NCBI RefSeq assembly: GCF_030010375.1
Contig: NZ_JASCRY010000002.1
Span: 434,001-498,000, forward strand
Reading direction: 5' to 3'
Length of the DNA stretch: 64,000 bases
From: Flavobacterium yafengii
GTDB taxonomy: Bacteria > Bacteroidota > Bacteroidia > Flavobacteriales > Flavobacteriaceae
The notes under the pieces were generated by a model, which saw only the letters and a list, made by a program, of their open reading frames with translations, was not told where the DNA came from and did not search any database. Both the position numbers and the translations under genes were made by a program. Of the stretch, positions 8,754 through 17,220 are shown piece after piece (the first letter of the stretch is position 1; each line of letters begins with the position of its first letter).

Positions 8754-8779
8754 GAATAATATCTAAATAATGAAATTTT

Positions 8780-9811
8780 ATGAAAAATAACCCAAAAATT
8801 GATTGCCTCAGAATTGATGAACTTTCAGCTACTCCAAAGTATCAACAGTTAGTCAATGCAGTGGTGAATGCCATAAATCAAGGTATCCTTAAAAAAGGAG
8901 ATGCTATGCCGTCTATCAATGAATTGAGTTTTCAATATGAAATATCAAGGGTTACGATTGAAAAAGGATATAATAAATTAAAAAAAATAGGTATTTTGGA
9001 AGCTTTTCAAGGAAAAGGCTACTTTATTGCCAGTACCGATGTTTCGCAGGATTTAAAAATATTTTTAATGTTCAATAAATTGAGCGCTCATAAGAAAATC
9101 ATCTATGATGCTTTTGTGGAGACTTTAGGTGAAAAAGCAGCTATTGATTTTTATATTTATAATAATGATTATGGTTTGTTTAAAAAAATGTTAAACCAAC
9201 AAAAAAGTGTTTATACAAATTATGTAATTATTCCCCATTTTACCGAAAAAACAGAAGGATATCAGATGTTGATCGAAGGGATACCTAAAGAAAAATTAAT
9301 CATAGTAGGAAAAAAAATTGAAGGAGTTACGGGGAGTTATGGCGCCGTTTACGAAAACTTTGAAGAAGATATTTACAATGCACTTAGTAAAGCTTTAGAA
9401 CCTTTGAGTAAATACCACACCTTAAAACTAATATTTCCTGAAAACAGTTATTTTCCTGAGGAGATCGTAAAAGGGTTTAAAAATTTTTGTTATAGTTATG
9501 CTTTTAACTATAAAATTGTGCACGACTTGGATCTTGAAGAAGTAAATGGAGGAGAAGTTTATATTAATTTGATGGAGGAAGATTTAGTTAAAATCCTAGA
9601 TAAAATTATTAGCTTAAATTTAACAGTGGGGGAACAAGTTGGGGTTATCTCCTATAATGAAACACCTCTCAAAAAATTTATTATGAATGGGCTCACCACA
9701 ATCTCAACTGATTTTGCGGCTATGGGAAAAACAGCTGCAGAACTGGTTTTGAACGCTTCAAAAGAACATATCGAAAATCCGTTCGAACTGGTTCTCAGAG
9801 GCTCTTTATAA
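8780..9811 (+). CDS. GntR-type regulator with periplasmic-binding-like sensor domain
   Basis: 343-residue protein: an N-terminal GntR winged helix (about 10-78, with KYQQLVNAVVNAINQGILKK, MPSINELSFQYEISRVTIEK and ILEAFQGKGYFIA) and a C-terminal sugar-binding domain of the LacI/periplasmic-binding type (about 90-340, ending FAAMGKTAAELVLNASKEHI). This is the chimeric architecture of B. subtilis AraR. It is transcribed toward the rhamnose genes (rhaT begins 620 bp downstream), so it may be the rhamnose regulator; no effector can be read from the sequence. The palindrome over its promoter suggests autorepression. Family assignment strong, target inferred. Confidence 0.88.
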   Translation: MKNNPKIDCLRIDELSATPKYQQLVNAVVNAINQGILKKGDAMPSINELSFQYEISRVTIEKGYNKLKKIGILEAFQGKGYFIASTDVSQDLKIFLMFNKLSAHKKIIYDAFVETLGEKAAIDFYIYNNDYGLFKKMLNQQKSVYTNYVIIPHFTEKTEGYQMLIEGIPKEKLIIVGKKIEGVTGSYGAVYENFEEDIYNALSKALEPLSKYHTLKLIFPENSYFPEEIVKGFKNFCYSYAFNYKIVHDLDLEEVNGGEVYINLMEEDLVKILDKIISLNLTVGEQVGVISYNETPLKKFIMNGLTTISTDFAAMGKTAAELVLNASKEHIENPFELVLRGSL

Positions 9812-10090
9812 TACAATAATAATTTATCTGTTTTGGATACGATGACCTCGGCGGATCACTTGAATTGACGAAAAATTATCATAAAAACGAGTTACACTTT
9901 GGTATGCTACTGATAATTTGAATATAATCCAGCTAATTATAACCTGCTTAAATTCAGTAGTTAAAAAGTGAATAGAGTTTACTCGTATCTATAAATAGGC
10001 ACATCTTTAACAATCTTTCCATTTTGTCTCAATACCAAACTTAATTAATAATCTTCAACTAATTAAGGGGATTAAATTTATATGATATAG

Positions 10091-10231
10091 ATTATCATTA
10101 TTATATTTTCAACTAATAAAATTGACGAAATTAAAAAAAACAGGGCTGTTATAAATGCAAAAAGCAAAACTGTCGATTCAGAAAAATATCATTTTGAAAT
10201 AGAATTGCAGCATTTTTTTAATCCAAATTGA
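10091..10231 (+). pseudogene. Possible remnant coding fragment
   Basis: A 46-codon open frame after a TAG at 10088 and ending TGA at 10229-10231, without an ATG. Its second half reads with protein-like composition (KIDEIKKNRAVINAKSKTVD followed by SEKYHFEIELQHFFNPN). I do not recognise a family. It may be the tail of a decayed gene or chance. Confidence 0.15.
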
Positions 10232-10350
10232 ATCCGCTTTAAGATTATATTGTTTTTACAAAGTGTTGTAAGTCAATATTTTTTTGTGCTTTTCAAATAG
10301 TTTCCTATTTAAATAAATCATTAAAAAACAGGAAAAAGCATATTTTTATA

Positions 10351-10368
10351 AGGACTGTATAGGACTGT
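10351..10368 (+). promoter_or_regulatory. Tandem direct repeat upstream of rhaT
   Basis: AGGACTGT at 10351-10358 and again at 10361-10368, one helical turn apart. The same pattern with AGGATAGT occurs before susC (61752-61769) and in looser form before the second pectinase block (35012-35029). It ends 63 bp before the rhaT ATG, a position suited to an activator. Confidence 0.5.
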
Positions 10369-10374
10369 TTTGTT

Positions 10375-10397
10375 TTGTAAATTCTCTTATTTTACAA
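10375..10397. promoter_or_regulatory. Inverted repeat before rhaT, possible operator
   Basis: TTGTAAA (10375-10381) and TTTACAA (10391-10397) with a 9-bp spacer. The half-sites TTGTAA/TTACAA are the same as in the GntR palindrome at 8710-8753, though the spacing differs (11 against 6 bp between the hexamers). Possible second site of that regulator. Confidence 0.3.
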
Positions 10398-10431
10398 GAC
10401 CAGAATCATTAATCTTAAATTATAATCTTAA

Positions 10432-11484
10432 ATGGGTGCATTATTCGGAATTCTTTTTCACTCCATAGGAGGTTTCTCCTCAGGAAGTTTTTACATGCCT
10501 TTTAAAAAAGTAAAAGGTTGGGCTTGGGAGAGCTACTGGATTGTAGGAGGATTTTTCTCTTGGTTAATTGTTCCGCCAATTGCGGCTTATTTAACTATTC
10601 CTGGGTTTACTGAAATTATTAGTGCCGCAGTTCCAACGGTTAAAACGGTTACGTATTCTATGGGATTGATTTGGGGAATAGGAGGGCTTACTTATGGTCT
10701 TGGTGTTCGCTATTTGGGAATGTCTTTGGGGAATTCAATTGTATTAGGGTTTTGTTCGGCTTTTGGGGCATTAGTGCCTTCTATTTATTATAATTTTTAT
10801 CCTGTTGAAGGTAAAGTCTCTTTTACCGATATGCTTTCCAATACAGGTGGACAACTCGTTTTATTAGGTGTTTTGGTTTGTCTTATCGGGATTGCCATGT
10901 CCGGAAAAGCAGGAATGCTTAAAGAAGCTGATTTTTCTAAAGATAGACCTGAAAATAGTGATAAAGAATTTAGTCTGGTCAAAGGACTTATAATTGCTGT
11001 CATTTCTGGAATACTTAGCTCGTTTTTTAATTTTGGAATAGAAGCAGGAAAACCAATGGCAGATGAAGCGGTAAGGCTAGGATCTAATCCTTTATTTCAA
11101 AATAATGTGACTTATATTGTGTTGCTTTGGGGAGGACTTACTACCAATTTTATTTGGTGTATGTACCTAAATTTTAAAAACAAAACTTTTGGAGATTACA
11201 CTAACAGTCAAACTCCAATCGCTAAAAACACCTTATTTTCAGCAATTGCAGGTACGATGTGGTTTTTACAATTCTTTTTTTATGGAATGGGCGAAAGCAA
11301 ATTAGGGAACGGAGCTAGCTCTTGGATTTTACACATGTCAACCATTATTTTAACGGCTAATTTTTGGGGATTTTATTTAAAAGAATGGTCTGGCGTTTCC
11401 CAAAGGACTTTTAGAACATTCCTTTGGGGTATTGGACTCATCTTGTCTTCAATCGTTCTGGTGGGAATTGGAAATTCTCTTTAA
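10432..11484 (+). CDS. rhaT: L-rhamnose:proton symporter
   Basis: 350-residue membrane protein of the RhaT family (drug/metabolite transporter superfamily, ten membrane segments). The N-terminus GILFHSIGGFSSGSFYMPFK with KVKGWAWESYWIVGGFFSWL is the same pattern as E. coli RhaT (FYxPFKKVKxWxWE). Later segments include YGLGVRYLGMSLGNSIVLGF, the central loop with SFSK-like charged residues, and MWFLQFFFYGMGESKLG. It imports L-rhamnose released from rhamnogalacturonan. It is the first gene of the rhamnose block, 46 bp before rhaEW, and is preceded by candidate activator and repressor sites. Confidence 0.95.
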   Translation: MGALFGILFHSIGGFSSGSFYMPFKKVKGWAWESYWIVGGFFSWLIVPPIAAYLTIPGFTEIISAAVPTVKTVTYSMGLIWGIGGLTYGLGVRYLGMSLGNSIVLGFCSAFGALVPSIYYNFYPVEGKVSFTDMLSNTGGQLVLLGVLVCLIGIAMSGKAGMLKEADFSKDRPENSDKEFSLVKGLIIAVISGILSSFFNFGIEAGKPMADEAVRLGSNPLFQNNVTYIVLLWGGLTTNFIWCMYLNFKNKTFGDYTNSQTPIAKNTLFSAIAGTMWFLQFFFYGMGESKLGNGASSWILHMSTIILTANFWGFYLKEWSGVSQRTFRTFLWGIGLILSSIVLVGIGNSL

Positions 11485-11530
11485 CGCTATAGTTTTCAAA
11501 CTCTTTTATAACAATTTTTAATATAACAAC

Positions 11531-13672
11531 ATGTCAAATATTAACACAAACAACATGACTTTTCAGCACGTAAGCTATCTTTGGGATGATTCTAAAGCTG
11601 CAGCATTAGCAGGAGATGAAGTAGCCCTTTTTATATATCGTTCTAATTTATTAGGTGCCGATTTGAGACTAACGAACTATGGCGGTGGAAACACTTCCGT
11701 TAAAGTTACGGATAAAGACCCACTGACTGGAGCTAATTCTGAAGTAATGTGGATAAAAGGTTCTGGTGGAGACATTGGAACATTAACAAAATCAGGTTGT
11801 GCGGCACTTTATTTAGAAAGACTTCTCAATCTTGAAAACGTATACAGAGGAATCGAATTTGAAGATGAAATGGTTGAATTATTCAATCACTGTGTTTTTG
11901 ATTTAGCTTCAAAGGCACCTTCTATTGATACACCATTGCATGGTTTTTTACCTTTCAAACACATTGATCACTTGCATCCTGATGCGGCTATTGCTATTGC
12001 AGCGGCTAAAGATGGAGCAAAAATTACCGAAGAATTATTCAACGGAGAAATTGGTTGGGTGGGATGGCAACGTCCAGGTTTCGACTTGGGATTACAAATG
12101 CGTGCTTGTCTTGAAGAAGCTGAAGCAAAAGGGAAAAAACTAAAAGGAGTAATGTTGGGTTCTCACGGTTTGTTTACTTGGGGAGACACTTCTTACGAAA
12201 GTTATGTAAACACGCTTGAAGTAACTGAAAAATGTGCTGAATATCTTGAAAGCAACTACGGTAAAAATCGTCCAGTTTTTGGAGGTCAAAAGATAGAAAG
12301 TCTTGCTATAGAAGCACGTCAGTTGAAAGCGGCTAAAGTAGCTCCTATATTACGTGGTTTCTGTTCATCAGAGCGCAAAATGATAGGTCATTATACAGAT
12401 GATGCCAGAGTATTGGAATTTATTAATTCGAATGATTTGGAGAAATTGGCTCCTCTTGGGACTTCTTGTCCAGACCATTTCTTACGTACTAAAATCAGTC
12501 CTTTAGTACTGGAATTAGACCCAAATGAAGATTTATCAGATGTGGAAGCGATTAAAGCAAAATTAACTCCTGCTTTTGAAGCGTATAGTGCGATGTATTC
12601 AGACTATTACAATACATGTAAGAAATCAAATTCACCAGCGATGCGTGATCCAAATCCTGTGGTGATTTTATATCCGGGAGTAGGAATGTTTACTTTCGCA
12701 AAAGATAAAACAATGGCGCGTTTGGCATCAGAATATTATATTAATGCAGTAAATGTGATGAAAGGTGCTGAGGCCGTTTCAGAATACACTTCGTTGCCCC
12801 GTCAGGAAGCTTTTGATATTGAATATTGGTTATTGGAAGAAGCTAAATTACAGCGTATGGCTAAACCAAAAGCCTTGTCAGGAAGAATCGCTTTGATTAC
12901 AGGTTCTGCAGGAGGAATTGGAAAAGCTATCGCAAAAAGATTTGCACAAGAAGGTGCTTGTGTTGTTATCAATGACATTAACGAAGAGCGTTTACAAGGT
13001 GCTACTGCTGATTTCATCAAGACTTTTGGAAAGGATGCAATTTCTAGCACTTTATTGAATGTAACCGATGAAAATAGTACTGAAAAAGCATTGGATGCTG
13101 CCTGTTTAGCTTTTGGTGGAGCAGATATTATCGTTAATAATGCTGGAATTAGTATCTCAAAATCTATTGCAGAACATACTTTAGAAGAATGGGATAGATT
13201 GTATGATATTTTGGTAAAAGGACAATTTATTGTTTCTAAAGCCGGAACTGAAGTAATGCGTAAGCAAGGATTTGGTGGAGATATTGTAAATATCGTATCT
13301 AAAAATGCAGTAGTTGCAGGACCAAATAATCCTGGTTATGGTTCAGCAAAAGCAGCTCAAGCGCATTTAACACGTTTGATGGCTGCCGAATTAGGTGCAG
13401 ATAAAATCCGTGTTAATACGGTAAACCCAGATGCTGTAATCTCGGATTCCAATATTTGGTCAGGGGGTTGGGCGGAAGGTCGTGCAAAAGCGTATGGTAT
13501 TACGGTAGCTGAATTACCTGCTTATTATGCGAAACGTACTTTATTGAATGAAATTATATTGCCTGATGATATTGCCAATGCCTGTTTTGCATTTGTAGGT
13601 GGCTTGTTGAGTAAGTCTACAGGAAACGCCTTGAATGTTGATGGCGGAGTAGCAATGGGCTTTTACAGATAG
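11531..13672 (+). CDS. rhaEW: Bifunctional rhamnulose-1-phosphate aldolase / lactaldehyde dehydrogenase
   Basis: 713-residue fusion. The N-terminal part (about 20-430) is a class II aldolase with NYGGGNTSVKV, the metal-binding HIDHLHPDAAIAIA and GSHGLFTWGD; it cleaves L-rhamnulose 1-phosphate to dihydroxyacetone phosphate and L-lactaldehyde. The C-terminal part (about 447-713) is a short-chain dehydrogenase: SGRIALITGSAGGIGKAIAK is the nucleotide-binding GxxxGxG motif, VNNAGIS follows, and YGSAKAAQ near residue 603 supplies the catalytic Tyr and Lys. In characterised RhaEW proteins this domain oxidises L-lactaldehyde to L-lactate, which fits the lutABC genes downstream. The 160 bp after it hold a strong hairpin. 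Confidence 0.93.
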   Translation: MSNINTNNMTFQHVSYLWDDSKAAALAGDEVALFIYRSNLLGADLRLTNYGGGNTSVKVTDKDPLTGANSEVMWIKGSGGDIGTLTKSGCAALYLERLLNLENVYRGIEFEDEMVELFNHCVFDLASKAPSIDTPLHGFLPFKHIDHLHPDAAIAIAAAKDGAKITEELFNGEIGWVGWQRPGFDLGLQMRACLEEAEAKGKKLKGVMLGSHGLFTWGDTSYESYVNTLEVTEKCAEYLESNYGKNRPVFGGQKIESLAIEARQLKAAKVAPILRGFCSSERKMIGHYTDDARVLEFINSNDLEKLAPLGTSCPDHFLRTKISPLVLELDPNEDLSDVEAIKAKLTPAFEAYSAMYSDYYNTCKKSNSPAMRDPNPVVILYPGVGMFTFAKDKTMARLASEYYINAVNVMKGAEAVSEYTSLPRQEAFDIEYWLLEEAKLQRMAKPKALSGRIALITGSAGGIGKAIAKRFAQEGACVVINDINEERLQGATADFIKTFGKDAISSTLLNVTDENSTEKALDAACLAFGGADIIVNNAGISISKSIAEHTLEEWDRLYDILVKGQFIVSKAGTEVMRKQGFGGDIVNIVSKNAVVAGPNNPGYGSAKAAQAHLTRLMAAELGADKIRVNTVNPDAVISDSNIWSGGWAEGRAKAYGITVAELPAYYAKRTLLNEIILPDDIANACFAFVGGLLSKSTGNALNVDGGVAMGFYR

Positions 13673-13699
13673 TTTTTTTAGTTATTAGGGTTGTTTTTT

Positions 13700-13735
13700 C
13701 TAATACCCAATGCCATTGGGTATTAGATTTTTTAA
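13700..13735 (+). terminator. Hairpin terminator after rhaEW
   Basis: CTAATACCCAATG (13700-13712) pairs with CATTGGGTATTAG (13714-13726) around one base, followed by a T-rich run. Because rhaI lies only 98 bp further in the same orientation, partial read-through or an independent promoter for rhaI-lutC is expected. Confidence 0.7.
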
Positions 13736-13832
13736 TTTAAAATAAAACAAACTGATAATAGTTCTCAAAATACAATTTCATCTAAGTAACCATTTTAAAA
13801 TAAGTTTTTATTTAACTTTATAAAAAAATACT

Positions 13833-15107
13833 ATGTTAATTGAATCAAACAAAATAACTTCCCATAATGATGAGCTGTTTAAGGCTCATAAAAATAAATT
13901 AGTTTTCACTGCATCAGAAATTGGTGAAACCGAAAATATTATCCAAAAATTAATTGATTTCCAAATAGCCATTCCATCTTGGGCTTTAGGAACAGGAGGA
14001 ACGCGTTTTGGTCGTTTTCCAGGTGGTGGAGAACCACGTTCATTAGAAGAAAAAATTGAAGATGTAGGTTTGTTACACGCTTTAAACAATGCTTCTGGAG
14101 CGATCTCTTTACACATTCCTTGGGATATACCGACGGATTATCAAGCGATTAAAGTATTAGCTGCACAACACAACTTAAAATTCGATGCAGTTAATTCAAA
14201 TACCTTTCAAAATCAGGTAAATCAGACTCATTCATATAAATTTGGCTCGTTGCAAAACGTGAATAAAGCGGTTCGTAAACAAGCCATCGAACACAATATT
14301 GAAGTGATTCAACAAGGAATTGCTTTAGGTTCTGAATCATTAACGGTTTGGCTTGCTGACGGTTCTTGTTTTCCGGGACAATTAAATTTCCGTAAGGCCT
14401 ACCAAAATACACTGGAAAGTTTAGAAGAAATTTATGCCGCGTTGCCATCAAATTGGAAAATGTTTTTAGAATATAAATGTGCTGAACCTAATTTTTATTC
14501 TACTACAGTAGCGGATTGGGGTCAATCCTATTCTTATGTGAAAAAATTAGGTAACAAAGCCTTCACTTTGGTTGATTTAGGACACCATCTTCCAAATGCC
14601 AATATTGAGCAAATTGTTGCTTTATTATTAATGGAAGGAAAATTAGGTGGTTTCCATTTCAATGATTCAAAATATGGAGATGATGATTTGACTGCTGGTG
14701 CATTAAAACCATACCAATTATTCTTGATTTTCAATGAATTGGTAGAAGGAATGGATGCCAAAGGAATGAATCATGCTACTGATTTAGGTTGGATGATTGA
14801 TGCTTCTCATAATGTCAAAGATCCTATGGAAGATTTATTACAATCGGTAGAAGCAATTATGATTGCATATACACAAGCACTTTTGGTGGACAGAAAAGCA
14901 TTAGAAATTGCCCAGAACGAAAATGATGTCGTGAGGGCGCAAGAGATTTTACAAAATGCTTTCCGCACGGATGTTCGTGCCTTAGTAGCCGAAGCACGTT
15001 TGCGTTCAGGTGCTGCTTTGAATCCGGTTGGATTATACCGTGATCTTGCAATAAGAAAAGGTCTTATCACTGAAAGAGGACTCAAAACTGTAGCAACGGG
15101 CCTATAA
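13833..15107 (+). CDS. rhaI: L-rhamnose isomerase (RhaI type)
   Basis: 424-residue TIM-barrel isomerase of the Pseudomonas/Rhizobium RhaI branch rather than E. coli RhaA. Characteristic stretches are ALGTGGTRFGRFPGGGEPRS near residue 50, HIPWD, the metal-binding region ESLTVWLADGSCFPGQ, LEYKCAEPNFYST, LVDLGHHLPNANIEQI and LGGFHFNDSKYGDDDLTAG. It converts L-rhamnose to L-rhamnulose in the cytoplasm. It is followed 12 bp later by the kinase rhaB, forming the first two steps of the pathway. Confidence 0.95.
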   Translation: MLIESNKITSHNDELFKAHKNKLVFTASEIGETENIIQKLIDFQIAIPSWALGTGGTRFGRFPGGGEPRSLEEKIEDVGLLHALNNASGAISLHIPWDIPTDYQAIKVLAAQHNLKFDAVNSNTFQNQVNQTHSYKFGSLQNVNKAVRKQAIEHNIEVIQQGIALGSESLTVWLADGSCFPGQLNFRKAYQNTLESLEEIYAALPSNWKMFLEYKCAEPNFYSTTVADWGQSYSYVKKLGNKAFTLVDLGHHLPNANIEQIVALLLMEGKLGGFHFNDSKYGDDDLTAGALKPYQLFLIFNELVEGMDAKGMNHATDLGWMIDASHNVKDPMEDLLQSVEAIMIAYTQALLVDRKALEIAQNENDVVRAQEILQNAFRTDVRALVAEARLRSGAALNPVGLYRDLAIRKGLITERGLKTVATGL

Positions 15108-15119
15108 AACCAATCAAAA

Positions 15120-16481
15120 ATGAATGTAGTAGCGATTTTTGATATTGGTAAAACAAACAAAAAAGTCTTTCTGTTTAATGAAAATTATCAAATTGTTTGG
15201 GAAAAATCAGTGAATCTTCCAGAAACAGTGGATGAGGATGGTTTCCCTTGTGAAGACATTGCAGAACTCAGAAACTGGATCGTTTTTAGGTTGTCAGAAA
15301 TGCAGGAATTAAAAGAATATATCTTAAAAGCAGTAAATTTTAGTACCTATGGAGCCAGTTTTATTTATGTGGATGAAGAAGGTAATTCTTTAACACCATT
15401 ATATAATTATCTAAAACCATATCCAGAAGCACTAAAAAAGAAGTTTTATGACAAATATAAAGGAGAAGAAAAGTTTGCTCTAAAAACAGCTTCTCCTATT
15501 TTAGGAAGTTTAAATTCCGGAATGCAGATTTACCGTTTGAAAGAGGAAAACCCGGAGTTGTTTGCGAAAGTAGCTTATTGTTTGCACTTGCCACAATATT
15601 TAAGTTCTCTTTTAACGGGTAAATATTTTGCGGATATCACCAGTATCGGTTGTCATACCAATCTTTGGAATTTCAAGAAGATGAAGTATCACAAATGGCT
15701 TAAGAAAGAAGATATTGCAGATAAAATTCCGCGTATTCACGATGCAGGACATACTATAAATATAATAGGAGATATATCCGTTGGAGTAGGATTACATGAT
15801 AGTTCTTCGGCAATTATTCCTTATATGATAAATTTTACGGAGCCTTTCGTTTTATTGTCTACCGGGACTTGGAGTATTTCCATGAATCCATTCAATGACA
15901 CCCCATTGACTTTTGATGAAATGCAATACGACTGTTTGTGCTATTTGCAATACAAAGAAAAGCCTGTAAAAGCTGCTCGTTTGTTTGCCGGTAATGAACA
16001 TGAAGTGCAAACCAAAAAGCTAGCGAGTCATTTTGGAGTGCCATTAGATTCGTATAAAGAGATTCTTTTTGACAAAAATATCATCTCTAAATTGAGGGAA
16101 ATCAATCTAAAAAGATACTCTTCCAGTGATGATAAATATAAAATTCTTCAAGAATCTCCTTTCGAAAAGAGAAATCTTAGTGATTTCAAAAATTACGAAA
16201 TTGCCTATCACCAATTGATGTTGGATATCGTTGCGCAGCAAATACTTTCAACTAACTTAGTGATTCATAACAGTCCCGCTAAAAAGGTATTTGTAGATGG
16301 TGGTTTTAGTAAAAACTCTATTTTTATGAATTTATTGGCAGAAGCTTTCCCGGAAATGGAAGTGTATGCCGCTTCTATGGCGCAAGCAAGTGCTCTAGGT
16401 GCTGCCTTGGCGATTCATAAAAATTGGAATCCGAAACCGATTCAAAATGATTTGATTGATTTAAAATTTTACAAACATTAA
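15120..16481 (+). CDS. rhaB: L-rhamnulokinase
   Basis: 453-residue FGGY-family kinase. The N-terminal phosphate-binding motif is VVAIFDIGKTNKKVFLFNEN, the central FVLLSTGTWSISMNPFNDTP belongs to the second ATPase domain, and KKVFVDGGFSKNSIFMNLLA is the adenosine-binding segment. The GKTNKK variant of the phosphate loop is typical of the rhamnulokinase/fuculokinase-like branch in Bacteroidota. It phosphorylates L-rhamnulose to L-rhamnulose 1-phosphate, the substrate of RhaEW. The position between rhaI and lutABC supports this over xylulose or fuculose as substrate. It ends one base before the lutA ATG. Confidence 0.92.
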   Translation: MNVVAIFDIGKTNKKVFLFNENYQIVWEKSVNLPETVDEDGFPCEDIAELRNWIVFRLSEMQELKEYILKAVNFSTYGASFIYVDEEGNSLTPLYNYLKPYPEALKKKFYDKYKGEEKFALKTASPILGSLNSGMQIYRLKEENPELFAKVAYCLHLPQYLSSLLTGKYFADITSIGCHTNLWNFKKMKYHKWLKKEDIADKIPRIHDAGHTINIIGDISVGVGLHDSSSAIIPYMINFTEPFVLLSTGTWSISMNPFNDTPLTFDEMQYDCLCYLQYKEKPVKAARLFAGNEHEVQTKKLASHFGVPLDSYKEILFDKNIISKLREINLKRYSSSDDKYKILQESPFEKRNLSDFKNYEIAYHQLMLDIVAQQILSTNLVIHNSPAKKVFVDGGFSKNSIFMNLLAEAFPEMEVYAASMAQASALGAALAIHKNWNPKPIQNDLIDLKFYKH

Positions 16482-16482
16482 T

Positions 16483-17220
16483 ATGAAAATTGGACTTTTT
16501 ATACCGTGTTATGTGGACCAATTTTACCCAAAAGTGGCTATTGCAACCTATGAATTATTACAGAAATTAGGCTGTGATGTTCGTTTTCCAATGAAGCAAA
16601 CCTGTTGTGGTCAACCCATGGCCAATAGCGGATACGAACATTTGACAAAAGGTTGTGATACTAATTTTATTGCCAATTTTGCTGAGTTTGATTTTATAGT
16701 TTGTCCTTCGGGAAGTTGTGTACTACATGTAAAAGAACATTTGCATGATGAAAACAATGAAGCATTGGCTTCTCAAATGAGAAAGCGAGTTTTCGAATTA
16801 ACCGAGTTTATCACCGATATTTTGAAAATCGAAATGATTCCCGGAAATTTTCCTTACAAAGTAGGGATGCATCAAAGTTGCCATGGACAACGGGGATTGA
16901 AGCTTTCGCAAATGACGGAATTGAATGCGCCATTTTTCTCTAAACCGGAACAATTATTAAGTAGAATAGACGGAATAAATCTGGTTTCATTAAGCAGGAA
17001 AGATGAATGTTGTGGATTTGGAGGTACTTTTTGTGTAACCGAAGAAGCGATTTCTGTAAAAATGGGACAAGATCGTATAAAAGACCATGAAGCCCATCAG
17101 GTAGAATACATTACCGGCGGTGATATGTCCTGTTTAATGCACTTAGAAGGTATTTTGAAAAGACAAAAAAGCCCGATAAAAATTATTCACATTGCGGAAA
17201 TATTAAACGCTACCATATGA
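16483..17220 (+). CDS. lutA: L-lactate oxidation complex subunit LutA
   Basis: 245-residue (Fe-S)-binding protein with two CCG motifs of the heterodisulfide reductase type: KQTCCGQPMANSGY (C41-C42-G43) and KDECCGFGGTFC (C176-C177-G178). It matches LutA/YkgE, one of three subunits that oxidise L-lactate to pyruvate in the cytoplasm. It follows rhaB by one base and its stop overlaps the lutB start (ATGA), so the three lut genes form a translationally coupled set. In this setting the lactate comes from lactaldehyde released from rhamnose by RhaEW. Confidence 0.93.
   Translation: MKIGLFIPCYVDQFYPKVAIATYELLQKLGCDVRFPMKQTCCGQPMANSGYEHLTKGCDTNFIANFAEFDFIVCPSGSCVLHVKEHLHDENNEALASQMRKRVFELTEFITDILKIEMIPGNFPYKVGMHQSCHGQRGLKLSQMTELNAPFFSKPEQLLSRIDGINLVSLSRKDECCGFGGTFCVTEEAISVKMGQDRIKDHEAHQVEYITGGDMSCLMHLEGILKRQKSPIKIIHIAEILNATI

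Larger units (their letters stand above)
9812..10431. other. Long leader region upstream of rhaT
   Basis: 620 bp with no intact gene. It contains a short open frame without a start codon (10091-10231), a 10-bp-period direct repeat (10351-10368) and an inverted repeat TTGTAAA/TTTACAA (10375-10397) just before rhaT. The rest (9812-10090) shows no feature I can support. Confidence 0.55.
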
